DNA of 64,000 nucleotides from Mycogone perniciosa (GCA_025331125.1 JAOALB010000002.1:248001-312000); one strand, 5' to 3'; shown: positions 11,631 to 24,553, counted from the stretch's first letter. The notes: generated from the letters alone by a model not told the origin. Numbers and translations are program-made.

Positions 11631-12256
11631 ATGTCTGACGAACAGATCTCGCTGCCATTCTTTGCGCTCGCCTTGGTGATATCCGGGCTGGTAATACGAT
11701 ACCTGTTCTTTTCTGGCTCGCCACCCGAACAAGCTCCGACAAGGTCGCCAGAGCAATTGCTAAGATCGAGAGAGCTCGCGGTGGAGAGAATACAACAGAT
11801 GTTCCCACAGGCCGAGAGACGGAGCATTCTGTGGGATCTCCAGCGCAACGGCGGCAACATTCAGAATACGACTGAGCGAATCCTGGCAGGTCGTCTGGAC
11901 ACGGTATTCCCCTCTTCATCTCTGGGTGTTTCGCTGCGTGGCTAACAAAAGCTGAGCAGCCTCCTATTACTTTCCAACCACCGCCACCACCTAATCAAGG
12001 GCATTCCGGCGGAAGCTTTACACCCGCTGCGAGGCAGCCGGAGAAGCCGAAGCAGCCGGATCTGATCACGCGTTACAATCTGAGAGATAAGCTGGAGACC
12101 GCGGCTGCCGAGGAGGATAAGAAGGGCAAGGGATGGAGCTCCAATCGTGACGAGCGACAGGCTGCTTTACAGCGAAAGAGGGACGAAATGATTCTTACAG
12201 CGAGGAGAAAGATGGAAGCAAAGATTGTTGCTGAGAGGTCGACGCAAGGAAGCTGA
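11631..12256 (+). CDS. cue1: CUE-domain ER membrane protein (CUE1-like)
   Basis: Predicted 189 aa from two exons (11631-11903, 11960-12256). In yeast, Cue1 anchors the ubiquitin-conjugating enzyme Ubc7 at the ER membrane for ER-associated degradation. Residues about 8-29 form a single hydrophobic segment (LPFFALALVISGLVIRYLFF). The CUE ubiquitin-binding domain lies around residues 50-90: AVERIQQMFPQAERRSILWD then LQRNGGNIQNTTERIL. A Pro-rich linker leads to a basic C-terminal region (ITRYNLRDKLETAAAEED, QAALQRKRDEMILTARRKME) that resembles the Ubc7-binding region. The ATG at 11631 is chosen because it directly precedes the membrane segment; an in-frame extension upstream looks non-coding. Start, membrane segment, CUE domain and length all fit the family. 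Confidence 0.85.
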
Positions 12257-12584
12257 AGAGGGAATTATGGCCAGGGCATGCATCTCGAACACTACATGAA
12301 TACTATGATATTATGAAGCATTGTGTGGTGTTTAGGTTGAAGAGGGCATTCTGGGACTTGGATAAAGTCCCCAGGCACAGTCTTTGTGAGTTAATGGAAG
12401 GAAAGGCCAGAACTCGAGAAAGATAATTGCACGGCGAAAATCTGGCATCGGATGCTTGTTAGTACCATGTAGAAATCTGCATCGTCTACTTCGAAGTAGC
12501 GGGAAGATCCATCACACGGATGCTGTCGTCAGTATATTTAGTAGTAGTGCGCTATGACGCAGCAGCAGCAATGCCGGGGCTATC

Positions 12585-12610
12585 TACGGAGTACGAAGTA
12601 CTTCGTACGA
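12585..12610. repeat. TACGGAGTA element fused to a perfect 18-nt palindrome
   Basis: TACGGAGTAC overlaps GTACGAAGTACTTCGTAC (12591-12608), a perfect 18-nt palindrome. It is intergenic. Confidence 0.85.
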
Positions 12611-12886
12611 AGGACAAATTAACTTGGTACCTGTCTATAGGTGGCTGTGATGGTTTATGCTTCTGGAACAAAGACAAACACTACTCGTACATACCTACTT
12701 CGTATTCCGCAGTCATTCTTACGAACGCCTCCGGCTCTTGTGCACTGACGTGGATGTTTGTTGACCCTAACATTGATTGCAGCTTCCAGCCCCGCGTTCT
12801 TCACGTGTGCGCCGGCTTCTGCAGCTTGACGTCGATTAGATAGGGCGATGATCCTATTCTTGGCTCATCATCATTCCAACCATAGA

Positions 12887-12895
12887 TACGGAGTA
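12887..12895. repeat. TACGGAGTA motif copy
   Basis: Exact 9-nt copy in the intergenic region upstream of the J-domain gene. Confidence 0.75.
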
Positions 12896-14051
12896 ATGGA
12901 TGGAATAACGGGGGCACAGCAACCGCCGCTATTCTGTCCCTAGATTAGCTAGGTAGGTTAGCTGAACTCTGTAGGCTCTCAAGCTCTGCCCTGATCGCTG
13001 ATCGGAGGGGCTTGGATGACGGGGTTTGGCGGGGCATGTCGGGGCATGTGAGACCCTGAAGAGAACGCCACTTCAGGCACTTTGCAAGTCCCAGCAGCTC
13101 AGCCACAGGCTCACTAGCGCCCTAGTGCGGCGTAGTGCCCGCTTGGTCGGTTGCTGCGTCACCGCGGGGACAATCCCGCGTTAATCAACAGGTGGGGACT
13201 GAATTTCCGACGATCGACTTTCGCCAATTCACCTACACCAACACACTGCTCGATTTCCGACAAGAACCACTTCTCCAGTTCCAGAAGCTTTCCCTGCTGT
13301 CTCTCGAGGCTCCTGCATCGACCGTCCTTATCGTGTATTTTGGTCCGCATACAAACGTGCCGTTATTTTGGTAAGTGTGCACTGCGGTCCGTCCCCTTGG
13401 ACTTGTTCAGCGACCAGAAAGCTTCACGGTTTTCGATGACCCTCCAACCGCCCTCTTCCACCACACCCAAATGTTTTTCGTCCGGAATGCGCAAGTTTCG
13501 GCTTGGATCTGGGAAATGAGTCAATACATAAGGGACAGTCAGATACGACCGCTTCTCGCTTCCAGCTGCACAAACTTGACAGCCACACGTTGCCGGTCGA
13601 CTGTTCGCCAACTGGCGCCATTTCTTCCCTGTGCCAGCACCTCCTCGTGAATTTCTTTTCGTCACAGTCCTCGCAGAATCTTTTGAAGGAATATTTGTCA
13701 TACTGACATATCTCCCCCCCTCCCCACGCAGAGTCGACTCGAAATCGAGTTCCCGACATTTGTCTCTTTGCGCAAAGGCCAAAAGCACCAACTGCTCGAT
13801 CGATCCTCTTGCCGCTTGTCGACTTCAGGATACTGCTCTTGAATCTCCGAGCTGCCAACACAGACCTCCTCTTCACACTTGTTCACCCCTTATCCTCAGT
13901 TAATTCCGGCCCCACCAATTGTTTCCCATGCTTGTCATGTTTGTTTGACGGGTCCGGTTGCATTTTGACATGGTGATTGCTACACTAGAGCTAGACCTCA
14001 AACAACCATCCCCAAGCCGAAATTTCTAGCGGCTGGCCATCACCGTCTGCG

Positions 14052-16870
14052 ATGGGACCCCCTCGAGACTACTACGCAGACCTAGAGCTGCCGCCTACGG
14101 CAGATATCCAAGAGATTAAGAAGCAGTTCCGGAAGTTAGGTGTGTGAGGTTTGACCTAACACAAAACTTACGAATGCTCATGCAGACTAGCGTTGAAATA
14201 TCACCCTGACCGCAATCCTGGTAGAGAGCAGGAGGTCAACTCCAAGTTCCAGATTATCCAAGCAGCACACGAGATCTTGAGTGACCCCCAGCAGAAGGAA
14301 AAATACGATGCAACCATTCGACAATCGTCATATTCCAGATTCCCTGCTTCGTCTGGTGTGAGGGGAAACCCGTGGCAGAATGTCAGCCAGCAATTTCCCA
14401 CGCCGCCCCGTCGCAATCCCCAACCGCGCAACCAAACTTCAGGAGCGCAAAGATGGAGCGAGCGCTTTTCTTCTGGCGTTCCCCCTACCGCAAAGCAACA
14501 AGCATCGACCAATCCATCAAATACTGCCCGTGCATTCGAGAGCATGAGAAAGGGTGGTGCTAAGCCTGGACAACAGGAGGCTCGTCCATCGGCTCGTCCC
14601 CCCCCTCCTCCTCCTCCCCCGCCACCACGGACGGAAGCTGCAAAGAAGCGGGCTGAAGCCTCGTTTGGAGCTAGGAAGGCTGGATACTACCCCCGTTCTG
14701 CCATGCCAGGAGATGAACCCCCTGTCAGCAACAACAACTATTCATCTAGAGTGAATACTGAGAGGCCACAGCCAGTCCCAGATCCGTTGGCCAAATTTAG
14801 AGAGAAGGAGAGAGAAAGAGAGAACCCAGATGAAGGCTTTGCGGATTCTAGGCAGAGTTCCCCGTACACCACCCAAGGGGGTGAAAAGACCAATCCGTTC
14901 GACGGAATTCCTCTAGGCCGAGCGAAAAGCGCCAGGGAGCCTCCTCGTCGCGAAGAACCCTCCAAACCTGAAGGATACTATCCTAACTCGACGAATCGCA
15001 GCTCCAGTGTTCCTGGGGGCGAGGCCAGAGAAGAGGCTGAGTCGGATAATGACACCCGACGAGATAATGGTAGAAAACGTGCAGTACCGGTGCCACCAAG
15101 CTCTCGTGTCAAGACATCCTTCAAGTCTGGCACTGGTGTGGAATCCAACCCTACCGACCCCTTCGCTCCACACCAAACCGCAGAACGCCCGACTGCCGAA
15201 TCATCGCATTCGTCTGGTTATCAAACACGTGAGTCAGTCGTACCTGGAATTCATAATCATTACTAACATTGTTTTCAGCTTCCAAAACTCCTGTCAATGG
15301 AGCAGGTGGTCCTTCAATGTATGGCACACCAGAGCACAATAAGAAACCTCACATCAAAGCGTGCACCATAAATACTGTCAAGATGCCTAACAACCCGCTA
15401 TCGAACCGTCATCCTGCCGAAGTCGGCTGCACCAAAGACCGTCACGCCCTCGAGGTTCCGAGTGGAATCTATAAAGCATACCTCACCCCCTTTGAACGGC
15501 AGCAACGAGTCCTTCTTGACCAGTTGATCAAGAACCAGAGGAAGGACTTGCTTCTGAACAAGGAACCACGACATTCTATTACTTCCAGTCATGATCCAAA
15601 CGCAAAGAAAGTAACTGCTAACATTGTGCTCACTCATAGCTTCAATTTCAACTTGGATGAAGATACATTTTCTCCATCTTCTCCGGAGACGAGTCATTTC
15701 AATAGGAGCAGCTTTGATGACATCAACACGAAATTTACGAATGGAGAAAACCCGACTGCTTGGCAGTTCAGCGCTGGTAGTGGAGAACCAGACTCCTATC
15801 CTACCAGTCGATCTCAATCAGGGAGTCGAACGGGTCGCCGTTCACCAGCTAAGCGTCCGCCTCTTCGCCGTGTTGATATCCCTGATCCTGCAACTCAGTC
15901 TGCCCAATCACCAGCAGGCTTTAATGCGGACGGTTGGAGCGATAAGTTTGGGCCGCAGACTTTTGTTCCCCAGCCTACCCCTAATGCGCCAGTATCTCCT
16001 TCACGACCTAACCGCACAAATCCCCGCAAAGCAAAGACCACCAAACCAACCGTTGGCAACGCCGCTGTAGTGGATGATAGCAGCAGCGATGAGGATTCCT
16101 ACGAGTGGCGGGGGCGCAAGGCTCATCAAAAAGCTGCGACGGTAGATAGCCCGCAGGCTATGGATATTGACCCTCCGCAGGTTGCACCCGCTGAACCATC
16201 TCCAAAACGTCAGCCTAGCAGTGCACGGAATATTCCTGTCGAGCCCACACGACCGGAATGGCGACCTGGAAATGTTGACGGTGCTCACCCGGAGTCTGAG
16301 CAAGCCCAGAAGACGAAGGACAACCCTGCCAATGCCAAGGGATCCGAAGACTGTGAAGAGTTTCGAGCCACCCTTGCAGATCTGAAAAACGTTGCACCTT
16401 TTGCCGAGCAAAATTCCGGTCTCAAGTCGCTCAACGACCTCAAAGATACCCTACCCTTCGAGAGCCAGGCGTCGAATGAGGGACCAGTTAAGGCTCCGCA
16501 GGCATATCCATTGGTTTTCCCTACTCCACCAGTGGCCCCTCGACTTCCACCGACTGTCGCAATCGAGGGCATCAAACCAAATGTTGCGTCTTGGAGCAAA
16601 TACATTGAGGAATTCGAAAGCTACCTGCGACACTGGGACAGCTTCAATTCACAGGTTGTAGACCATTTCGCCACACGGAAGTCGAACATTTCGCGAGCTA
16701 GGGCTTCCAAAGGATACACATTTCTCGGAGCTCGTGGTGATGGCGACATTCTGGAGTATCACAATTGGGTTCTGCAGGACAACGATGTTCGGAAAAGATG
16801 GCAGGAAGCTTGCGACGAACACGAGCATCGATTCCGAGAATACATGGCGTTCAGAGAGAGGATGAAATGA
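14052..16870 (+). CDS. large J-domain (DnaJ) protein of unknown partner
   Basis: Predicted 905 aa from three exons (14052-14139, 14191-15228, 15279-16870). The N-terminal J domain (residues about 5-75) includes DYYADLELPPTADIQEIKKQ, LALKYHPDRNPG with the HPD signature, and FQIIQAAHEILSDPQQKEKY, so it should stimulate an Hsp70. The next ~700 residues are low complexity, rich in Pro, Ser, Asn and Arg, with a polyproline run (PPPPPPPPPP). A compact C-terminal segment (about residues 800-905) is rich in aromatic and charged residues: WSKYIEEFESYLRHWDSFNS and VRKRWQEACDEHEHRFREYM. It has no zinc-finger or DnaJ C-terminal substrate domain, which makes it a class C J protein. Cellular role unknown; the conserved tail is the likely client- or partner-binding part. 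Confidence 0.85.
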
Positions 16871-18150
16871 AGAAATACACGGCAATGGGGGTTTGGCGTA
16901 CGGTCATCAAAGTTGGGTGCGACGGCATGGCAGTTTCCAGTCATTTTGGAGCCACTGTAACCATGACATTTTGCATTTTTTTCTCTACACGAATGCGATA
17001 CCCATATCGAGGCTGCATATGTGCATTGCTGGGAATTCTTTTGGGGGTGGGAAGAGTTCGAGAAGGGCTTAATCACGATTTGACGATTTCTCAGTTTCGA
17101 GGGTAGAGGTGTCCTTCGAATTGTTCGAGTTATGTTGGAGTATCTGTAAATAACCCAGAAGGAATTGAGTGGACAAGAAATACGGCGGTACACGTATAGT
17201 GCGACCTGGTAGATTATGCTCCTTGTGACCTATTCTTGCAGATATCGAGATGTCCAGGAAATAAAATCTTAGGATAAAGGATCCGGGGCTAAGGAGTCAT
17301 GGAAGCCAAGAGTCAAGGATAATAAACGAGAGTCACGCTCATATATGCATTTGGACCGACTTCTTAGAGTAGAGGCCTTTTAGGGCCTCCCCTCTCTACA
17401 AAGGAGATGCATTATTACCTTTGAGGTGAAGTCATGTTTATGCTTGTCGGAGTGTGCTGTGTGAATGAGTATTTGAGCGCATTGGCTTTTCGCTAACTAC
17501 ATTCACTTGCACTCTTGGTAAGAACAAGGTTGCCCCAAATAACTCTTATATGTCACATTAATTCACCATAACCTTGCTCGATCATCGTCTATTTTCCACT
17601 ACTTCGTCCTAGTTCGTAACTTCATTCTTCAGTCATTACTTTTGACAGATTCTCGATATCGCCAGCTGTTTGCATTGAGCATCCAATTTAAAGGCCGTGA
17701 GTGAGTGATTTCTTTCGGTTATTGAAACTCTTTTCGTGTTTTTCGCCTATTCTCCGATCTATTTCTGCGTTGTGATAAACGTGGATTATGATGGCAAACA
17801 GCTTTGGTTAGTTATGGCCTATGGTCAGACGCCTTCACTCCTCAACTCACTTTATGCTCTGTGCGGATTCACTCTTGCGAATAGAATAATAAGAATGCAT
17901 TCACTTTTAATAGTATAGCTGCTGGATACGAGATCATGAGTGCACCTCTTGAGCTTTATATCTTTACATCTTTCCTCCCCTCCTCTACTTCTTCTCACTT
18001 CTCACACACAGTCAATAACCCACCCATATCCTCCGAATAAACTTGACCCGGGTTACATCTGGACCATCATTGACTTTAATCCAGGAGACAAGAGCCATAA
18101 TCATCTAGCGCCTCTTACAGCTCAAGCTCATCGTACTGCAACAGTTCTCG
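16871..18150. other. intergenic between the J-domain and Myb-like genes
   Basis: No gene recognised. The left end is the 3' UTR of the J-domain gene. The CT-rich right end (about 17500-18150) is probably the promoter and leader of the Myb-like gene, possibly with a leader intron. Confidence 0.5.
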
Positions 18151-18804
18151 ATGCCAGATAGGGAGGTTACACCGGAGGGGAAAACCCTGCCTTGGACTGG
18201 AGCAGCCAAGGTAAGCCGTCGCCCATTACTCCTATACTCTACTATAGCCAATTGACTTGTATTTGCAGCTTCAATTTCTTTTCCGCGTTGTGGAACAGTT
18301 GAAGGATGGCAAACGTTCCATCAAATGGGAACGTCTCAACATTCCAGGACGCACCCCCAAGTCGCTCCAGAATACATGGGCAAAGATCAGCAAAGAAGTA
18401 GCTGATTACGAGAAGACCCAGGAGAAAAGATTTGGCGCAGCTATTACCTGGGCACCGAAGAAGGCCTGTATGTGAAATGAACCATTGCGCCTTACTTGGA
18501 CACGGGTTTAGCTGACTAGAATCACTTAGCTCGAAGCGGTCCCTCTAAGAAATCGAATCTCGCGGGCTTTGACGAAGACGTGGATGACGAGATTGTCCTC
18601 AAGCAGGAGAAGCTATCTAAGAAGCGAGGTAGAGAAGGGAAGTGGCCTTATTATCCCCTGGCTCTAACTCCAAGGTTCTTGACTAATATTACTTTACTTA
18701 TAGACAACGACGAAGCCACCAACAGTAAAAAAATGAAGATGGAAGACGATATTGATCATTTCAAGGTCAAGATCGAGAATGAAGATGGCATCTTCGAGAT
18801 CTGA
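18151..18804 (+). CDS. small Myb/SANT-like DNA-binding protein
   Basis: Predicted 152 aa from four exons (18151-18210, 18269-18467, 18530-18628, 18704-18804), exactly 153 codons. The N-terminal half is a single SANT/Myb-like helix-turn-helix: LQFLFRVVEQLKDGKRSIKW, then ERLNIPGRTPKSLQNTWAKI, where W-IPGRT-SL-N-W follows the usual spacing of a third-helix repeat. A short basic patch (SGPSKK) and an acidic, Lys-rich tail (DEDVDDEIVLKQEKLSKK, then MKMEDDIDHFKVKIENEDG) follow. Such single-repeat proteins are common and poorly studied in filamentous fungi. A nuclear role is inferred. No neighbour suggests a pathway. Confidence 0.78.
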
Positions 18805-20632
18805 GTTATTGGCCCTCGAAATTCTGTTGCCACCTTGTTATGCATCAAGATGTTGACACCGACCTCGGGGACTGAATACTGTAATCCCAGGCTTGACTGC
18901 GATTTTGTCGGTTCCTTCTGCTTTGATTAGAGCTATTGTCATTTATCGACGGCTTGGTTTCGGATACGCAAGTACCCAAGCCTTGAGCATAGGGCAGGAG
19001 AGTTGATTAGGTTTATGTTGCTAAACAACTGGACAAGTGCAGAATACATGGACTTAGGCATGCGGTTGAGATGAACGAATGATCCTTAACAATAGGAAAG
19101 ATATATGATATCTTCCTACCATGAGTGTTGCCCGCCTATGGATTGTCATTGTGTACTCCGTGTTGTCCCTCCTGTGCTAAAGGGACCATGGTTGTTTCTC
19201 ACCATTAACAGATACGAGGTTTTTCAGGAAAGAATGCTGACATTGTTAGGTCACACAGCAAATATGAGCTACACCCTAGCAATTGCAGCTGATGGTATGG
19301 CTTATAGATATTTGCTGTGTCACATCTTATTTACTCGTAGATCTTGCTTGTCAAGGGCTTAGTCTCAAAGGTTTACAATCAGCAGTCATGCTGGTGAGAA
19401 TCGCACTGTACTGAGATGTATTAATTGCGCCAAATGTACAGTACGAGCACGGAGGGTATACTTCTTGGGCCTTATAACACAATTGAGTAATAATGAGCCT
19501 TTACGAGTGGGTATTTAACAGGGCGCAAGTATAGAGTTCAAGGGATAGCGTATTAGGAACATGTCTTTTATCATTTATGACGACGAAGCACGGTTTCTTT
19601 TGTTACGAGTAGTGGTATGAGATGAGCCCTGGTTCGAGGGGCCTCCATACTCCCCTGCTTATCTTTTCAAGCTTAAGCGGCTTGGCTTATATGTAAAGAA
19701 AAGAGCGAGGATGATGTAAGGTGAGTTGGCTAGTGGAGTATGGTCGAATGACCCGCAGCAGGTAAGATGCGGCGTTGAAGATGAGACTGAAGATGCATCC
19801 GATTCCTCAAGATACCTACTAACACGATTCGATATGCAACGCAACATGATGGGCGTGCTAATCTGCACGTCGAAGTACGAGTATATTTCTTTCTTTGTCT
19901 TGCCCAATAGTATGCAGCTACCAGAAAGGGCGTGTGGCTCCCTGACAAGCTGGCCAAGGAGGCTTGCATGGCGGTCCGTACTCCATAGATGCGTCAAGGA
20001 GCTGGTGGATGGATGGCTGATGCCTTTATCTTATGTGGATGTCGTGGAGTTGGCGCATTCACAGTGGGCATAGCGCTCCCCAGAACCCCCTAATAGCCAG
20101 TGAATAAAATTGGCGAGCGGGAACTACGGCGGCTCTTGTGCACCTTAGTACGGAGTAGATACTAACCTCAAGTACGGAGTAAGCCAGTACACCTAGGCTG
20201 CCGATGCACTCCGTAATAACCTGCTGATCCACCTTTTTTTGATGGCCGAGATGCATAGGTAATACTCGTACATTTTTCCCCAGACTGGCATCACATGGGC
20301 TGCTGCACCATCCACCATCCTTTTACGTCGCAGTCGGCTCTATCTGTCCATCACGCGACGCCATTCTTTCGTGTCTTTGATGCGCTGTCACCCTCCGCAA
20401 TTGTGAGCCTGCAAACCCGCCGTCTTTCTCTCTCCGCCGTCGGCCGGTCGATGCTGTGTTTGCGCGACAACGACAACCCGGCGCGCCGCTGTCATAAGTG
20501 AAGCACGTCCTGCTGCTGCCCCTGCGCAGGCCCTCCTTTCGCCTTCGCCTTCGACATCGTCTGGCCAGAGCTCGTTATCGCAGTCCCCTTGCAGCCCAAA
20601 AAGCAAAACTAGCGGACCGCCCCCGAGCAAAA
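18805..20632. other. long intergenic region with motif copies
   Basis: About 1.8 kb with no gene I can support. It contains three copies of the TACGGAGTA/ACTCCGTA motif within 67 nt (20149-20215). The last ~350 nt are probably the nma111 promoter and leader. Confidence 0.5.
20149..20215. repeat. cluster of three TACGGAGTA motif copies
   Basis: TACGGAGTA at 20149 and 20173 and ACTCCGTA at 20208, in an intergenic region upstream of nma111. Confidence 0.8.
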
Positions 20633-23600
20633 ATGAATGGCACAACAACGGCCGCGACGGGGGGCAAGAGAAAAGCCCCCGGCTCGCCAAACAATGGTCC
20701 GCCAGCCAAGAGGGCTGTGAACGGCAGCAAACCATCTACGACTGCCACAGAGGACATCGCGGTGCCTGACGCTGAATTCGAAGTGGTGGAATACGACGAC
20801 AGCTCCGAGGTCGCCAGCGATATTCATCCTCACCACGCCATGTACGTCGGCACGCCCAGCAGCCTGGGCGAGTGGCAGGACACCATTCAAAAGGTCGTCC
20901 GGAACGTCGTCGCCATCCGATTCTGCCAGACATGCTCCTTCGATACAGATCCTGCCCTGACGAGTGAAGCAACTGGCTTCGTCGTCGACTCAGAGCGAGG
21001 GTATGCATCCCCACGATTGATGACCCCCCTATCCAATCCCCCGAATGCCATAATGACTTTGATCCTCCAGTTACATCCTGACAAATCGCCATGTTGTTGG
21101 CGCCGGCCCCTTTTGGGGACACTGTGTGTTCGACAACCACGAAGAAGTTGACTGTTATCCCGTGTATCGCGACCCTGTCCACGACTTCGGTATTCTCAGA
21201 TACGATCCCAAGGCCATCAAGTATATGCATGTGGATGGCTTGACCCTGAGTCCAGATCTGGCTAAAGGTGCGCTATGGTAGTTTCAAACACTTCATTCGA
21301 CATTTGGATGAGCTAACAAATAGTAACCAGTGGGTACTGAGATCCGTGTTGTCGGTAACGATGCCGGTGAGAAACTCAGTATTCTCTCCGGTGTGATTAG
21401 TCGGTTGGACCGGAACGCCCCTGAATATGGAGAAGGATACAGCGACTTTAATACGTGTTACTACCAAGCGAATGCGGCTGCGAGCGGTGGTAGTTCTGGC
21501 AGTCCTGTCGTGAACAAGGATGGCTGCGCAGTGGCCTTGCAAGCAGGAGGCCGCTCCGATGGTGCCTCGACAGACTACTTCCTCCCCTTGGACCGGCCCT
21601 TGCGTGCGCTGCAATGCGTTCAACAAGGCAAACCTATCACCCGCGGCGACATTCAGTGTCAATTCCTGTTGAAGCCCTTCGACGAGTGTCGCAGATTGGG
21701 TCTCACCCCTGAATGGGAGGCCGCCGTGCGCAAGACGTTCCCAGACGAGACCAACATGCTCGTCGCAGAGATTGTCCTGCCCTCGGGTCCTTCTGACAAC
21801 AAGATCGAGGAGGGCGATGTTCTCATCAAAGTCAATGGCGAGCTCATTACCCAATTCATTCGTCTGGACGACATCCTGGACTCGAGTGTGGGCAAGACCA
21901 TCAAGTTTCAGCTGCAACGAGGAGGCCAAGATGTTGAGGTCGACATCGAGGTAGGCGATCTCCACAGCATCACACCGGATCGCTTTGTCTCCGTAGCTGG
22001 GGCAAGCTTCCATGACATCTCTTACCAACAAGCTAGACTCTATGCGGTAGCCGTCAAAGGTGTTTATGTCTGTGAATCCGCTGGCTCTTTCCGGTTTGAC
22101 AATACCGACAACGGGTGGATCATACAGACAATTGACCACAAGAAGGTTCCTGACCTGAAGACATTCATCGATGTTGTCAAAGGAATTCCCGACAAGGCCA
22201 GAATAGTGGTTACATACAAGCACCTGCGCGACTTGCATACGCTAAACACAACTGTCATCTATGTGGATCGACACTGGTCTGCCAAAATGAAGCTGGCCGT
22301 TCGAAATGATGAGAGCGGCCTATGGGACTTTAGCGATCTTGGCGATCCTCTCCCACCAGTGCCTCCAATTCGACGCTCGGCCTCGTTTATTGAGTTGGAC
22401 CACATGCCACATCCCGGAATTGCCGATCTAATCCGGAGTTTTGTGCACATTAACTGTACTATGCCTGTGAAGCTCGATGGCTTCCCCAAGAACAGAAGAT
22501 GGGGCATGGGTCTGGTTATTGATGCCGAGAAGGGTCTTGTTCTCATCTCCCGCGCTGTTGTTCCCTACGATCTCTGTGACATTACCGTCACCATTGCGGA
22601 CTCAATTATTGTTGAGGGCAAGGTTGTCTTCTTACACCCCCTGCAAAACTACGTCATCATCAAATATGATCCTTCACTCGTGGATGCTCCGGTTATGAGT
22701 GCCAGACTCAGCGGGGAGCATCTTACCCAAGGCGCGAAAACCTACTTCCTTGGATACAACAGGATTGGCAGAGTTGTCCACGGTTCCACAACCGTAACCG
22801 AGATTACAGCAGTTGCCATTCCAGCTAACTCGGGAGCCCCGCGGTATCGTGCGGTCAACGTTGATGCCATTACGATTGACAGCAACCTTGGCTCCTCGTG
22901 CAACAGCGGTGTTCTTGTCGCAGAAGACGGAACTGTGCAGGCACTCTGGCTATCATACCTGGGTGAGCGGTCGCCTTGCAGCCAGAGAGACGAGGAGTAC
23001 TATCTAGGCCTGGGCACTCCGACTCTCCTGCCCGTCATTTCGGTAATCCAGAAGGGAGAAACACCGAAACTGCGAATGCTGTCGGTGGAGTTCAGAGCTA
23101 TCCAGATGTCCCAGGCGTCTGTCATGGGCGTTTCGGATGAGTGGATCAAGAAGGTTACGCAAGCCAACCGATCTCACCATCAGCTGTTCATGGTTAGCAA
23201 GCGGACGTTTGAGCGAGTCAACCAGCCGGTATCCCTTCTTGAAGGAGACATCGTGTTGACCTTGAACGGCAAGATGTGCACAACAATCTCCGACTTTGAT
23301 GTCATGTATTCGAATGAGTTTCTGGATGCCGTCATTGTCCGGAACTGTGAAGAGATGGAGCTGCAGCTGCCTACCGTCTCCGCAGATGACATGGAGACTA
23401 ACCACGCCGTGTTGTTTTGCGGAGCTATCCTCCATCGTCCTCACCAGGCCGTGCGTCAGCAAATCAGCAAACTCCACAGTGAAGTGTACGTATCCAGTCG
23501 GATCCGTGGCTCTCCTGCCTACCAGTATGGTGTTGCCCCAACGAACTTCATCACGCATGTCAATGGCCAACCAACCCCTGACCTGGACTCGTTCATTGCC

Positions 23601-23894
23601 GCAACCCGAAAGATTCCCGACAACACATGTAAGTCAATGTGGATATTGGTTGTGTAAATCCGGGATTAAGACTAACAAAATACAGATTTCCGTCTGAAAG
23701 CCGTGACATTCGACTCTGTGCCGTGGGTTATTACCATGAAGAAGAATGATCATTACTTCCCCACCATGGAATGGATCAAGGACAACAATGAGCCTTGCGG
23801 CTGGCGGCGCACAACCTATGAAGGCAACGAGGTTGTCCAAGGAGAGACTACCGACGGGGTTCCCGCGGTTGCTGGGGACTCGGAAATGGAGTAG
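20633..23894 (+). CDS. nma111: nuclear HtrA-like serine protease NMA111
   Basis: Predicted 1023 aa, the usual length of the pro-apoptotic nuclear serine protease Nma111, from four exons (20633-21000, 21071-21267, 21331-23628, 23686-23894). It has a tandem protease-PDZ architecture. The basic, Lys/Arg/Pro-rich N-terminus (GGKRKAPGSP, GPPAKRA) looks like a nuclear localisation signal. The first protease domain has a complete-looking triad: His in YILTNRHVVGAGPFWGHCVF near residue 129, Asp in DFGILRYDP, and Ser in ASGGSSGSPVV near residue 244. A PDZ-like segment follows (EIVLPSGPSDNKIEEGDVLI). The second protease-like half has SSCNSGVLV in place of a clear GxSG-P, consistent with the degenerate second domain of the family, and more PDZ-like sequence ends the protein. 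The protein is 3' acidic. Confidence 0.95.
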
Positions 23895-24220
23895 GCGGGG
23901 GCGAAGCTGCATGTTGATCATATGGCCGAGGCCAAGGGAGAGAGATGGGTAAACGGACAATCGGCATTGGACACTGGCGTTACACGGCTATGACGGATTC
24001 TATATGGTCTTTTATCTTGAGCTGGGTTTGACTGTAACTACGGTGTTAATGGGGTGTAGTATGGAATTCGCCCGTTGCTGCAACAGAGTTGCCAGGCAGA
24101 ATAATTATTAGATAGACAGAACAGTGCGCTCTGGCATTCCATGAGCTGCGTATATTAGATGGAGGTCTCAATAGTATATGACATGTCGTATCTCAATATA
24201 CGTACGCATACTTGAAGGGC

Positions 24221-24241
24221 GTACTCCGTATGTACTTCGTA
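24221..24241. repeat. TACTCCGTA/TACTTCGTA element
   Basis: Both variants of the dispersed motif lie in tandem, 2-3 nt apart, upstream of ist1. Confidence 0.8.
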
Positions 24242-24400
24242 AACCAGACATACAAGATGTTGGTTCCTAGCAGGCAGAAGAATTAATAGCTGGGCTTCTG
24301 CACGTATGGAGCCTAAGGCCGGTCTCTGCCCCGCAATTGGATCGGAGGCAACCTCCACTGAGTCCAGTGACATTCCTGCCGCAAGCTCACTGCATTTATT

Positions 24401-24411
24401 GTACGGAGTAC
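24401..24411. repeat. GTACGGAGTAC motif copy
   Basis: An exact motif copy about 145 nt upstream of the ist1 start codon, within its promoter or leader. Confidence 0.75.
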
Positions 24412-24553
24412 TACCTATTATACGTCTGCCTGCAGCCAACAGCCAACCATACATAACCTCCACTTCCCTACCAAGTGATTCTCCGGTATCTCGTCCTTCT
24501 CTTCTTCACTCTCCCCAAAGCTCTTTGAACCATCCCGACGAACATCGCCCGAT

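Larger units (their letters stand above)
12257..14051. other. long intergenic region upstream of the J-domain gene
   Basis: About 1.8 kb with overlapping short open frames on both strands around 13135-13900, none with recognisable motifs. It contains two copies of the TACGGAGTA motif (12585-12610, 12887-12895). The right half is pyrimidine-rich and is probably the promoter and long leader of the J-domain gene. Confidence 0.5.
23895..24553. other. intergenic between nma111 and ist1
   Basis: Contains the nma111 3' UTR and the ist1 promoter. Motif copies are GTACTCCGTA with TACTTCGTA at 24221-24241, and GTACGGAGTAC at 24401-24411. No gene seen. Confidence 0.6.

Noticed and set aside
13135..13903. 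overlapping open frames on both strands before the J-domain gene
   Set aside because: No motif, mutually exclusive frames and mixed composition; more likely promoter and leader.
21273..22238. 321-aa minus-strand open frame
   Set aside because: Antisense to nma111 and lacking any family signature.
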